A DNA stretch of 64,000 bases. It comes from Roseiarcus sp963741405 (GTDB lineage: Bacteria > Pseudomonadota > Alphaproteobacteria > Rhizobiales > Beijerinckiaceae). The number at the start of each line of letters is the position of its first letter. The stretch's first letter is position 1. Where the stretch lies: positions 3,562 through 67,561 of the forward strand of contig CAVUHX010000017.1 in the NCBI GenBank assembly GCA_963741405.1, read 5' to 3'. Of this stretch, positions 24,706-33,254 are shown one piece after another. The notes beneath the pieces were generated by a model. That model was not told where the DNA came from. It searched no databases and was given only the letters and a program-made list of their open reading frames with translations. The translations under genes and the position numbers were made by a program.

Positions 24706-24780
24706 CGCTTTTCCTTGCGCGGGAGCGAAAGCGGCCTAATTTACCAGGCTCAGCTTAGCAAGCGCGGCCGGAGCCCCTCC

Positions 24781-25614
24781 ATGACCAACAAGTCTGCCCT
24801 GCTCGGGGATCGCGGCATCATCAAAGTCGATGGCGAGGACGCGCCGGGCTTTCTGCAGGGCCTGCTGACGAACGACGTCGAGCGGCTGGCGGAGGGCGAG
24901 GCGCGTTACGCCGGGCTTCTTTCGCCGCAGGGGAAAATCCTGTTCGACATGCTGGTCGTGCGCGCTCCCGCGGGGACCGGCTGGGCCTTTCTCATCGACT
25001 GCGCTGCAGGACAGGCGGCGGATCTCGCCCGCCGGCTCGGCTTCTACAAGCTTCGCGCCAAGGTTTCGGTCGCCGACGCGAGCGCGGAGCTCGCCATCGT
25101 CGCCAGCTGGGGCGAGGCGCCGGATGCGGCGCCGGGCGCCGTGCTCTACGCCGATCCGCGCGATTCCCGCCTCGGCTGGCGGGCGATCCTGCCGCGCGAT
25201 CGGGCGCTCGCGGTCGGCGACGAGCATGCTGCGAGCTATGAGGCCCTGCGCATCAGCGCCGGGGTTCCGAAAGGCGGCGTCGATTTCGCCTATGGCGACG
25301 CCTTCCCCCATGACGCGAACTTCGACCTCCTGCACGGCGTCGATTTCGCCAAGGGCTGCTACGTCGGGCAGGAGGTCGTCTCGCGGATGAAGCATCGCGG
25401 AACCGCGCGCAAGCGGGTCGCGCGTGTCAAGGCGATGGGTGAGCCGGCGTCGCCGGGAACGCCGGTCCTCGACGGCGAGCTTGCTGTCGGAACGCTCGGC
25501 TCGTCGTCCGGGCGGGAGGCGCTCGCGATGTTGCGGCTCGACCGGGTCGAGGAGGCGAAGGCCGCGGGGCGCGAACTCACCGCGGGCGGCGTCGGCGTCG
25601 CGCTGGCGGAATAG
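24781..25614 (+). CDS. ygfZ: YgfZ, folate-dependent Fe-S cluster maintenance protein
   Basis: GcvT-like protein of 277 aa that assists repair and assembly of certain Fe-S clusters with tetrahydrofolate. The family signature K-G-C-Y-x-G-Q-E is present as FAKGCYVGQEVVSRMKHRG, including the functional cysteine. FLQGLLTNDVERL and PQGKILFDMLV occur in the N-terminal half. ATG 24781 is chosen because the folate-binding domain begins right after it. The gene is divergent from pyrC by 75 nt. Confidence 0.92.
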   Translation: MTNKSALLGDRGIIKVDGEDAPGFLQGLLTNDVERLAEGEARYAGLLSPQGKILFDMLVVRAPAGTGWAFLIDCAAGQAADLARRLGFYKLRAKVSVADASAELAIVASWGEAPDAAPGAVLYADPRDSRLGWRAILPRDRALAVGDEHAASYEALRISAGVPKGGVDFAYGDAFPHDANFDLLHGVDFAKGCYVGQEVVSRMKHRGTARKRVARVKAMGEPASPGTPVLDGELAVGTLGSSSGREALAMLRLDRVEEAKAAGRELTAGGVGVALAE

Positions 25615-25727
25615 GCGATCTCGCCGCGGGTGGGACAAGAGAGCTCATCCTGAAGCGCAGCCGGGCATGGCGGCGCGCCCAATTCGCGATTACATTGCAC
25701 GCGCCTGGGGCCTAAGCCAAATCGTCC

Positions 25728-26807
25728 GTGCGCAAGGAACTCTGGGCGCCGGAGTCCATCGTCATGATCGAGGGGGTCAGCGTCTTCGCCTTGGTGGTCG
25801 TCGCGTTCGTCGTCCTCACCGCGCTCATGGGGGTGCGGCAGGTGCCACAGGGCTACAATTACACCGTCGAGCGTTTCGGCAGGTACTACAAGACGCTCAC
25901 GCCCGGCCTCGGGCTGATCTTTCCCTATGTCGACTCGGTCGGCCACAAGCTCAACGTGATGGAGCAGGTGATCGACGTGCCGCGTCAGGAAATCATCACA
26001 AGGGATAACGCGACCGTCGCCGTCGACGGCGTCGCCTTCTATCAGGTGCTCGACGCGCGCCGCGCGTCCTACGAGATCACCAACCTCCAGATCGCCCTCC
26101 TGAATCTCGTCACGACCAACGTGCGCACCGTCATGGGCTCGATGGACCTCGATCAGCTGCTGTCGCATCGCGACGAGATCAACGCCCGCCTGCTCATGGT
26201 GATCGACGCCGCATCCGAGCCTTGGGGCATCAAGGTCACGCGCATCGAAATCAAGGACATCGAGCCGCCGAAGGATCTCGTCGACGCGATGGCGCGGCAG
26301 ATGAAAGCCGAGCGCGAAAAGCGGGCGGTGATCCTCGAGGCCGAAGGCATGCGCCAATCCGACATCACCCGCGCCGAAGGGCGGAAAGCCGCGGTCGTGC
26401 TCGAGGCCGAGGGCCGGCGCGACGCCGCCTTCCGGGCGGCCGAGGCGGTCGAGCGCATGGCCCAGGCCGAGGCGACGGCGACAAGGATGATGAGCGAAGC
26501 GACGTCGAACGGGGACGTCGTCGCGGTCAACTTCCTGATCGCCGAGAAATACATCAACGCGCTGCAGACGCTGGCGCAGTCGCCGAACCAGAAGACCGTG
26601 ATTGTTCCGATCGAGCTCGCCTCGCTGGCCGGCTTGCTCGGCGGGCTCGGCCAGATAGCCGCAGGGGCCCTTGGCGAGGCCGCGGTTTCGCGGGCGTCCG
26701 GCGCAGGTCGGACCCGGACGCCTGCGCCCGTTCCCGACACGGTCGCGCCCGCAGCGCCGCCGACGCCATCATCCCCGACGGGCGGGACTTCCCCCTGGAG
26801 CGGCTGA
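25728..26807 (+). CDS. SPFH/Band 7 stomatin-like membrane protein (QmcA type)
   Basis: About 350 aa. An N-terminal membrane helix (VSVFALVVVAFVVLTALMGV) is followed by an SPFH domain (QGYNYTVERFGRYYKTLTPG, PYVDSVGHKLNVMEQVIDVP) and an Ala/Glu-rich coiled coil (EREKRAVILEAEGMRQSDI). It oligomerises in membrane microdomains and is thought to assist membrane protein quality control. The GTG at 25728 or the ATG at 25764 could be the start; the latter puts the helix at residue 4. NfeD, its usual partner, follows 15 nt downstream. Confidence 0.9.
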   Translation: MRKELWAPESIVMIEGVSVFALVVVAFVVLTALMGVRQVPQGYNYTVERFGRYYKTLTPGLGLIFPYVDSVGHKLNVMEQVIDVPRQEIITRDNATVAVDGVAFYQVLDARRASYEITNLQIALLNLVTTNVRTVMGSMDLDQLLSHRDEINARLLMVIDAASEPWGIKVTRIEIKDIEPPKDLVDAMARQMKAEREKRAVILEAEGMRQSDITRAEGRKAAVVLEAEGRRDAAFRAAEAVERMAQAEATATRMMSEATSNGDVVAVNFLIAEKYINALQTLAQSPNQKTVIVPIELASLAGLLGGLGQIAAGALGEAAVSRASGAGRTRTPAPVPDTVAPAAPPTPSSPTGGTSPWSG

Positions 26808-26822
26808 GGCGGGAGCGATCGC

Positions 26823-27272
26823 ATGGACGCTTTCCTTTCTCCCCGCGCCGTCGCGCTCGCCTGGCTCGTCGGCGGCCTCGTCATCTGCGCAGCCGAGACA
26901 CTGGCGCCGGGCGCTTTTCTCGTCTGGATCGGCGCCGCAGCCGCGATCGTCGGGGCGGTCGCCTATTTCGTTCCGATTGACTTCACCTCGCAGCTGCTCC
27001 TGTGCGGGGCGCTCGTTGTTGGTCTCGTCCTCGTCGGGCGGAGAGTGTACGGCTCGCTCGCCTCCCAGCCCGGCCCACTGCCCCAGAGCCGGGCGCATGC
27101 GATGATTGGTGCGGATTTCTTCCTCGAAGAGCCGATCGTGCGGGGTTTCGGCCGCATCCGGGTCGGCGACAGCTCTTGGCGCGTCGCCGGCGGCGACTGC
27201 CCGGCAGGCGCCAAAGTCAGGGTCGTCGCGGTCGAGGACGGCTCGCTGCTGCGGGTCGAGCGGGCCGACTGA
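26823..27272 (+). CDS. NfeD-family membrane protein
   Basis: Short-form NfeD of 149 aa: three or four membrane helices in the first 75 residues (AWLVGGLVICAAETLAPGAF, IGAAAAIVGAVAYFVPIDF, LLLCGALVVGLVLVG) and a C-terminal OB-fold (GRIRVGDSSWRVAGGDCPAG). It pairs with stomatin-like proteins, and the 15-nt spacing after the SPFH gene fits an operon. No protease domain is present. Confidence 0.9.
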   Translation: MDAFLSPRAVALAWLVGGLVICAAETLAPGAFLVWIGAAAAIVGAVAYFVPIDFTSQLLLCGALVVGLVLVGRRVYGSLASQPGPLPQSRAHAMIGADFFLEEPIVRGFGRIRVGDSSWRVAGGDCPAGAKVRVVAVEDGSLLRVERAD

Positions 27273-27281
27273 CGAACCAAC

Positions 27282-27719
27282 TCAGCGGTAGACGAGCACC
27301 GGAATGGTCGAGTGGGTGAGGACTTTGACGGTCTCGCTGCCAAGCAGGAGCGCCGATATGCCGCGCCGTCCGTGCGAGGCCATCACGATGAGGTCGCAGC
27401 CCTTCGCGTGCGCCGCGTCGATGATCGCCCGATAGGGCTGATCGTGCACTTCGCGGATCGTGTCGCAGGGCACCCCCGCCGCATCCGCCGCGATCCTCAC
27501 CTGCTCGAGCGCCTGTTCGGCGATGCGGCGGGACCCCTCTTCGTATTCATCCTCGCCGACCGAAACGAGAACCGCATCCATGGACGCGACGTGATAAGGC
27601 TCCGCCAAAGTGAGCCCGGTCACCTTGGCCCCGCACTCCTTGGCCAGTTGCACCCCGTAGAGCACCGCCTTGCGAGACAGATCGGACCCGTCGGTGGGAA
27701 TGAGAAGATGCTTGAACAT
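27282..27719 (-). CDS. Universal stress protein UspA family
   Basis: A 145-aa UspA-fold protein starting MFKHLLIPTDGSDLSRKAVL. The ATP-binding signature G-2x-G-9x-G-S/T is visible in MASHGRRGISALLLGSETVK. It is cytosolic and usually induced under stress or growth arrest. ATG 27719 is the family start. It is convergent with nfeD (9 nt between stops) and divergent from sodB. Confidence 0.92.
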   Translation of the reverse strand: MFKHLLIPTDGSDLSRKAVLYGVQLAKECGAKVTGLTLAEPYHVASMDAVLVSVGEDEYEEGSRRIAEQALEQVRIAADAAGVPCDTIREVHDQPYRAIIDAAHAKGCDLIVMASHGRRGISALLLGSETVKVLTHSTIPVLVYR

Positions 27720-27949
27720 GGGCGCCCTCCGGCTATGTTTGCCGTAAAGGTAGGCGAATCGAACCGCGGGCGCCATAGGCTGCGTTAACGCGTACCGGCT
27801 GACTGAAATGCGCGGCGGAACGGCTCGGCTCCGCTCGGAGTTGCGGCCCTCGAGGCGCGCCGCTAAAGTTTCGCCTCCGACAGGATGTATTGTCCTTCGG
27901 CTTCCGCTGCACACACACACCGTTTCATTTCCCGCCAAGGAGCCGTCCC

Positions 27950-28543
27950 ATGAGTTTTTCGTTGCCAGAACTGCCCTACGCCTATGACGCTCTGGGCCCG
28001 TATATGTCGCGCGAAACACTGGAATACCATCACGACAAGCATCATCTAGCCTACGTAAACAACGGCAATAACGCGCTGAAAGGCACCGAATGGGAGGGCA
28101 AATCCCTTGAGGACATCGTCAAGGGTTCATTCGGCAAGAACGCCGCCGTGTTCAACAATGCTGGCCAGCACTTCAACCACCTGCACTTCTGGCGCTGGAT
28201 GAAACCGAACGGCGGGGGCAAGATTCCCGCCGAACTCGAAAACGCGCTCAAGGATTCGTTCGGCTCGATTGACAAAGCCAAGGAGGACCTGGTCCAGGCC
28301 GGCGTGACCCAGTTCGGCTCGGGCTGGTGCTGGCTGACCCTCAAGGAGGGAAAGATCCAGGCGACCAAGACGCAGAATGGCGAGAGCCCGCTCGTCCATG
28401 GCGGCAAGCCGATCCTCGGCATCGACGTGTGGGAGCATTCCTACTACATCGACTACCGCAACCGCCGGCCGGACTATCTGAAAGCCTTCGTCGACAACCT
28501 GGTCAATTGGGAATACGTGGCCGAACTCTTCGGACAGAAGTGA
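27950..28543 (+). CDS. sodB: Superoxide dismutase, Fe/Mn family
   Basis: A 197-aa dismutase beginning MSFSLPELPYAYDALGPYMS. Metal ligands are seen as YHHDKHHLAYV, GQHFNHLHFWRWM and IDVWEHSYYIDYRNRRPDYL. The glycine-glutamine arrangement in FNNAGQHFNH suggests the iron type. ATG 27950 has an AGGAG site 7 nt upstream. No signal peptide, so cytosolic. The 230-nt gap to uspA should hold both promoters. Confidence 0.93.
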   Translation: MSFSLPELPYAYDALGPYMSRETLEYHHDKHHLAYVNNGNNALKGTEWEGKSLEDIVKGSFGKNAAVFNNAGQHFNHLHFWRWMKPNGGGKIPAELENALKDSFGSIDKAKEDLVQAGVTQFGSGWCWLTLKEGKIQATKTQNGESPLVHGGKPILGIDVWEHSYYIDYRNRRPDYLKAFVDNLVNWEYVAELFGQK

Positions 28544-28594
28544 TCGAGCCGAACGACAGCGGCGCCCTCCGGCTTTGCCGGGCGGCGCCGCGCT

Positions 28595-29005
28595 TCAGTC
28601 GGTCAAATTGACGGTCTTGTCGGCGCAGACGTCGACGCCGGTCGAATCCAGCGTCTGGCCGTCGTCGAACGCGCCATGCAGATCGACCTGACAACCCTCG
28701 CCGCGCGGCAGACGGGCGACCGCCTCCTTGCCCGGCCTGAGCGATCCGAGCACCTTGCTCATTTTGCCGGATCCGCTGACTCCCGCCCGCAATTCGACGA
28801 GGCTGGCGGGCCGCGAGTTGGTGACCGTCACCCTGACGGCGGAAACGGGCTTCGGCGCCGTTTCGGCGGGCTTGGCCGCAGGCGCTTTATGTCCTTTTCT
28901 GGCCTGATGCGTCGGCGCGGCCGCACTGCTCGCATCGGGTAGCGCCACGCCCGCCGCGATGAGCCCGAACAACACCCCAACCGCTATCCTGACGGCCCGC
29001 TTCAT
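28595..29005 (-). CDS. Small secreted or periplasmic protein
   Basis: A 136-aa protein with a clear signal peptide (KRAVRIAVGVLFGLIAAGVA, cleavage near SSAAA), an Ala/Lys/Pro-rich linker, and a beta-rich C-terminal domain from about residue 57 (VRVTVTNSRPASLVELRAGV) with two cysteines (EGCQVDLHG, VDVCADK) that may form a disulfide. Not a family I can name. ATG 29005 has an AGGGAG-like site (revcomp of ctccctt). Confidence 0.7.
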   Translation of the reverse strand: MKRAVRIAVGVLFGLIAAGVALPDASSAAAPTHQARKGHKAPAAKPAETAPKPVSAVRVTVTNSRPASLVELRAGVSGSGKMSKVLGSLRPGKEAVARLPRGEGCQVDLHGAFDDGQTLDSTGVDVCADKTVNLTD

Positions 29006-29103
29006 GAGCGCACTCCCTTCGCTGGCGGAGTTCCCGATGTGGATCGACGAGACCGCGCCGATCCTGCCGAAATGTGGGAATTTTGAGGCAAACGCCGCCC
29101 CGA

Positions 29104-29706
29104 TCACATGTTGCGGACGGAGGCGCTTTCGCCGGGTTCGCGATCGCGCCGTTGCCGGTCGGCCGCGCGCAGCATCGGGACGACGTCTTCGATCTTCTCC
29201 GCCACGACGTAGCGAAGATCGAAGCCGCGACGAATGAAATCCGCGCTTCGCATATGCGCGAAGAGGGCGAGCAGCGGACGCCAGAAGCCCTGGATGTCGG
29301 CGATGAGGATCGGTTTGGCGTGGCGCTCGAGCTGCGACCACGTCAGCTGTTCGACCAGTTCCTCAAGGGTGCCAATTCCGCCCGGCAGGGCGACGAAAGC
29401 GTCGGCCCGGTCGAACATCGCCTGCTTGCGTTCGTGCATGTTGTCGACGATCAGCATCTCCTGCGCGGCGGTGAGGGCGTGTTCCTTACGCACGAGGAAA
29501 CTGGGAATAATTCCGGTCACATATCCGCCGGCGTCGAGGGTCGCGCGCGCCAGGCGGCCCATGAGGCCATCGCCGCCGCCTCCGTACACGAGTCCTATCC
29601 CCTCGATCGCCAGGATCCGGCCGAGCGCGTCGGCCGCTTCGCCGAATCGGGCGTCGTTTCCCTCGCCCGAACCGCAATAGACGCAGACATTTCGAATGGA
29701 GTTCAT
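29104..29706 (-). CDS. LOG-family nucleotide phosphoribohydrolase
   Basis: A 200-aa Rossmann-type protein of the LOG family (cytokinin-activating or nucleoside 5'-monophosphate phosphoribohydrolase; formerly lysine decarboxylase-like). The diagnostic PGGIGTLEELVEQLTWSQL is present, preceded by RKQAMFDRADAFVALPGG. VCVYCGSGEGND is the N-terminal start. The reaction removes the base from NMP-type substrates. ATG 29706. Confidence 0.9.
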   Translation of the reverse strand: MNSIRNVCVYCGSGEGNDARFGEAADALGRILAIEGIGLVYGGGGDGLMGRLARATLDAGGYVTGIIPSFLVRKEHALTAAQEMLIVDNMHERKQAMFDRADAFVALPGGIGTLEELVEQLTWSQLERHAKPILIADIQGFWRPLLALFAHMRSADFIRRGFDLRYVVAEKIEDVVPMLRAADRQRRDREPGESASVRNM

Positions 29707-29769
29707 GCAAAAGCCTCACTTGTCGCCCGCGATTTGCGGCCTGCGCCCCAGCGCCGTCAAGCGGATGCG

Positions 29770-30909
29770 CTATTCGAGCCCGATCTCGCGGAGGATCTCC
29801 GCGTGATGCTCGCCGAGCTTTGGCGAACGGCGGCCGAGGGACAGCGCGTTTTCGCTCATCAGGATGGGGCTTCGGACCCCGGGAGTTCCCCCGGGGTCGA
29901 TGCGCATCCTGCGCGCCACGAACTGCGGATCGGCGAAGAGGTCGGCGACCGTATTGATCGGCCCGGCCGGAACGACGGCTTTCTCCAGCGCGGCGAGCAG
30001 TTCACCGCGCCCCCTCACGCATGTCTTCGCCGTGATCTGGCTGGTCAGCTGCTCCCGGTTGGCGACCCGCGCGGCGTTGGTCGAGAATCGGGTGTCGGCC
30101 GCGAGCGGGTCGAGCCCGAGGGTCGTGCAAAGGCGGGCGAACTGCCCGTCGTTGCCCACCGCGATGATGACGAACCCGTCCGCGGCCGGAAACGTCTGGT
30201 AGGGGGCGATGTTCGGATGGGCGTTACCCATCCGGTGCGGCGAGACGCCCGAGGCAAGGTAATTCATCGCCTGGTTGGCCAGCATCGCGCCCATGGTGTC
30301 GAGCAGCGCGAGGTCGATATGCTGTCCGCGACCGCTGCGCTCACGCGCGATCAGCGCCGCTTCGATCGCGATGACGCCGTAGAGCCCGGCGAACAGGTCG
30401 CAGACCGCGACCCCGACCTTTTGCGGCTCGCCGTCCGGCTCTCCGGTGACATCCATATAGCCCGACATGCCCTGGACGAGAAAATCGTAGCCGGCGCGCC
30501 CGGCATAGGGTCCTGTCTGGCCGAAGCCGGTGACGGAGCAATAAATGAGCCGCGGATTGAGCGCGGACAAGCTATCGTAGTCGAGGCCGAATTTGCTCAG
30601 CCCGCCGACCTTGAAGTTCTCGATCAGCACGTCCGAGCGCGCCGCGAGCCGCCGCACAATTTCGCGCCCGCGCCCGGTGGCGAAATCTGCGACAATCGAC
30701 CGTTTGCCGCGATTGCAGCCGTGGAAATAGGCCGCAGCGCGCTCGCCTTCGGTTTCGATGAACGGCGGGCCCCAGCGGCGCGTGTCGTCGCCGTCGGGGC
30801 TTTCGACCTTGATGACGTCGGCGCCGAGATCGGCCAGCGTCTGCCCGATCCACGGGCCGGCCAGAATGCGCGCCAGTTCGACGACCCGAATACCGGAAAG
30901 CGCGGTCAT
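29770..30909 (-). CDS. CaiB/BaiF family CoA-transferase
   Basis: Class III CoA-transferase of 379 aa. The N-terminus reads LSGIRVVELARILAGPWIGQ, followed by the catalytic Asp region KVESPDGDDTRRWGPPF and NRGKRSIVADFATGRG. The family moves CoA between carboxylic acids such as formyl/oxalate, succinyl/mesaconyl or carnitine pairs; the substrate cannot be read here. Transcribed alone, 63 nt upstream of the LOG gene, with which it may be co-transcribed. Confidence 0.9.
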   Translation of the reverse strand: MTALSGIRVVELARILAGPWIGQTLADLGADVIKVESPDGDDTRRWGPPFIETEGERAAAYFHGCNRGKRSIVADFATGRGREIVRRLAARSDVLIENFKVGGLSKFGLDYDSLSALNPRLIYCSVTGFGQTGPYAGRAGYDFLVQGMSGYMDVTGEPDGEPQKVGVAVCDLFAGLYGVIAIEAALIARERSGRGQHIDLALLDTMGAMLANQAMNYLASGVSPHRMGNAHPNIAPYQTFPAADGFVIIAVGNDGQFARLCTTLGLDPLAADTRFSTNAARVANREQLTSQITAKTCVRGRGELLAALEKAVVPAGPINTVADLFADPQFVARRMRIDPGGTPGVRSPILMSENALSLGRRSPKLGEHHAEILREIGLE

Positions 30910-31189
30910 GCCTTTGGCGAGCCTTTCGCGGGAGATTCGGTTGCATGACCTGGCGGGGACATCGAACGCCTTGAGTTCGGGTTTTGGAGCGGCCGAGTCA
31001 AGCCGCAGGCGGCCGAATTTGCAAGACCGCGTCCGGACGCGCTTTCGCGCTCGTGAAAGGCGTTTGATGCGGCGAAAGTCCTTTCATTTGCTTTCATTTC
31101 CTTTTCCGAATCGAGCCTTTTCAAGGGGTTGCGCCCGGGATTCGCGGGCCCCCTCCCCCCTGGCGGCGCGCCGGCGCGATGGACCAGAG

Positions 31190-31620
31190 TTGGCCAGCCA
31201 AGAAGCGTTGAATGGCTTCGGCAAAAAACGGACATTACCGCCCGAACCGCCCCTTCCATTTCCGTCAGAAAGCTTCAAAACGCTTCGAAAAAATTCCGCC
31301 GCGCCTTCCAAAAGCTTCACAATCCTTCCAAGGATTTCCCTTCTGTTCCCCCGGAAATCGAGACCCGTCAAAGCCTTGCTGGCGAATCGGGCTTTGGGGC
31401 GCGCCTCGCCCGCCGCCCGCACCGCTTGGCCGAGCCGGGCGACCTGCCTATGGGCGTGGACGGCGCTTTCCAGCGCCTCGCGGCCTTCCAGGGCTTCGGC
31501 GACGATCTGGCGGACGCGCCGCTCCGTCAGTTTCTACTGCCCTGCGATCTCGTCGTAGACGAAGCCTTCGCGCAGCCGCTCGACAATGCGCTTCGTCCTC
31601 GCCGCTCGGATGAATTTCAT
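31190..31620 (-). pseudogene. Small helix-turn-helix protein with premature stop
   Basis: From ATG 31620 the minus strand reads MKFIRAARTKRIVERLREGF, VYDEIAGQ, then a TAG stop, then KLTERRVRQIVAEALEGREA in the same frame. This matches a small Rhizobiales family in which an HTH (YDEIAREExLTERRVRQIV) precedes a helical tail. After AVRAAGEAR the reading loses family character, suggesting a further shift. Some members lie near recombinase genes; none is seen here. Confidence 0.55.
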
Positions 31621-31855
31621 CGTCCCCCGCTTGCGCGGCCTCTCCTCGTCCACGCCTTCCCTCGTTCCCCGTCGCATTGCCGATCTTCAATGGTTTGTTT
31701 ACGGTCGCACAGATTCTGTCCGCAGGGAACCATTTGTTCGCACTTTGTTCCAATCTGGTTAATTTGCCGCGGCGGCCCGACTCGTCACCGCCACGCCCGC
31801 TCGCAGGGATAGCCTCTCGGTTTGAAATTCGGGTTTGGGCGGACGGCGGAAGTTA

Positions 31856-31899
31856 CCCCTTCTCCCTTGGGAGAAGGTGGCGAGAAGCGCCGGATGCGG
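31856..31899. repeat. REP-like palindrome, third copy
   Basis: CCCCTTCTCCCTTGGGAGAAGG followed by TGGCGAGAAGCGCCGGATG, the same two-stem unit as the pair in the cbbL-cbbS gap, in the orientation of the left unit at 7547. Single copy in decayed sequence. Confidence 0.75.
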
Positions 31900-32249
31900 C
31901 AGCCAGCGCACCGCGATCCGGGGGGCGTGTCTTGGTTTCGTCCTGGGCTCGAGGTCTGCGGGCATGAGAACTCCGACTTGCCTCGTATGATGGGGGACGC
32001 TGGGGAAACTGGCAATGTTTTGTGCTCGATATGTTCTAAACGGTTAATTGGGGAAGACCGGAAAGATTCGAATATGCGCCATTTCGACGGTCGACGGAGC
32101 GTGGGCTGGACCGCGCCCCGGTTGCCTTCCCCCGTGGACCCTGTTGATCCTCGGGCGAACGGGGCCGTTGACCGAGCCTCACGCCGCCTCGCCTTGCGGT
32201 CTTCGCGCCAAACCCTATATTGGCCATGAAGGGCCAAATAGGACGCTTC

Positions 32250-32501
32250 ATGCGTGTCTACTCGATCGCTCAGGCGAAAGACCAGCTCTCCAGACTCGTC
32301 GATGAGGCCCTCGCCGGGGAGCAGGTCACAATCACGCGGCACGGCAAACCGGTCGTGGAGCTGAGGCCGGCTGCAACCGGAGGCGCCGGGCGGCCTCCGG
32401 CCGACCTGATCGACGAACTGGCCAGGCGGGCGAAGGAGCTTCCCCCGCCAGGCCAAAGCACAGCCGAGATTGTACGCAGAATGCGCGACGAAGATCCGTG
32501 A
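32250..32501 (+). CDS. Phd/YefM-type antitoxin
   Basis: An 83-aa antitoxin of the prevent-host-death family. The N-terminal DNA-binding fold reads MRVYSIAQAKDQLSRLVDEA and TITRHGKPVVEL; the charged tail (DLIDELARRAKELPPPGQST) would wrap the toxin. ATG 32250 gives the family N-terminus; ATG 32226 is in frame but adds residues without homology. The stop overlaps the toxin GTG by 4 nt. Autoregulation is expected from the family. Confidence 0.88.
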   Translation: MRVYSIAQAKDQLSRLVDEALAGEQVTITRHGKPVVELRPAATGGAGRPPADLIDELARRAKELPPPGQSTAEIVRRMRDEDP

Positions 32502-32920
32502 CGGTCTACGCCGATACGTCGGTCATCGGCGCGGTCATTTTCGACGAGTCGGAATCCGAGCGGGCTCGCGACTTTTTCAGGCGTACGAGAGAGCGCGTGA
32601 TCGTCAGCGACCTGGCGAGATTGGAGTTCGCCGCCGTCGTGTCCCGGTTGGCGAGGACGGGAAAGTTCAGCGGCGATCAGTCCGTCCGTGCACTCGCGAG
32701 CTTCGACATGCTTCGCGCGGCGTGCTTGCCGATGACCCACGGGCCGAGGGATTTTGCCTTCGCGGAGGAACTGGTGCGAGACTTCTCGACGAAGCTTGTC
32801 GCTCCGGATGCTTTGCACCTGGCGAGCGCGCGATCGGCCGGCGCATCGCTCGCGACCTTCGACAAGAGGCTCGCCGCCGCGGCGCGGATGCACGCGTTGG
32901 ATGTCGCGGAACTCGGGTAG
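32498..32920 (+). CDS. vapC: VapC-type PIN-domain toxin
   Basis: PIN ribonuclease of 140 aa. Acidic catalytic residues are present: Asp in MTVYADTSVIGAV, Glu in LEFAAVVSRL, Asp in LVAPDALHLASA and Asp in LATFDKRLAAAA. It is expected to cut structured RNA, such as tRNA or rRNA, when free of its antitoxin. The GTG start at 32498 overlaps the antitoxin stop (GTGA), the usual coupled order. It appears intact, unlike the vapC fragment at 17.95 kb. Confidence 0.9.
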   Translation: MTVYADTSVIGAVIFDESESERARDFFRRTRERVIVSDLARLEFAAVVSRLARTGKFSGDQSVRALASFDMLRAACLPMTHGPRDFAFAEELVRDFSTKLVAPDALHLASARSAGASLATFDKRLAAAARMHALDVAELG

Positions 32921-33254
32921 GGTTTGGCGGGAGAAACCGATGGCGGCGGTGCTGAACCAATTTGGACAGCTCCTCGCCTGACCGTCTCGCCGCCCTCATG
33001 GGTCCGAGATCCGCGTCCGCTCGCGCGAGCGTCGCACAGGCGGCGCGTCAGGCGCGAGATATCCCTGTTTCCGGTCGAGCAGGCAACTTTAATTCCGTGA
33101 TGCGCCGAATTTGTTCCCTGTTCGACCGCGTAGGGAATTTACCCGGAACTGATTCGAATCCTTGCGCTTTTCTGGGCGATTTTTCGCCGATTCGGCCGAA
33201 ATAAGGGAAGTTCCCAGCTTTTTTCCCTGCTGCCAGGGAACCCGGCTCCCGACG
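32921..33254. other. Intergenic stretch without a supported gene
   Basis: 334 nt after vapC. It carries degenerate GGGAA/TTCCC-rich sequence (33125-33245), e.g. GGGAAGTTCCCAGC and TTTTTTCCCTG, resembling remnants of dispersed noncoding repeats. Nothing coding is visible. Confidence 0.5.

Larger units (their letters stand above)
30910..32225. other. Gene-poor region with decayed sequence
   Basis: About 1.3 kb between the CoA-transferase and the Phd-VapC pair. It contains one decayed helix-turn-helix gene, one REP-like palindrome and AT-richer stretches with TTTTCC-type runs (31080-31110, 31290-31350). No other frame has family features or a ribosome-binding site. Confidence 0.6.
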
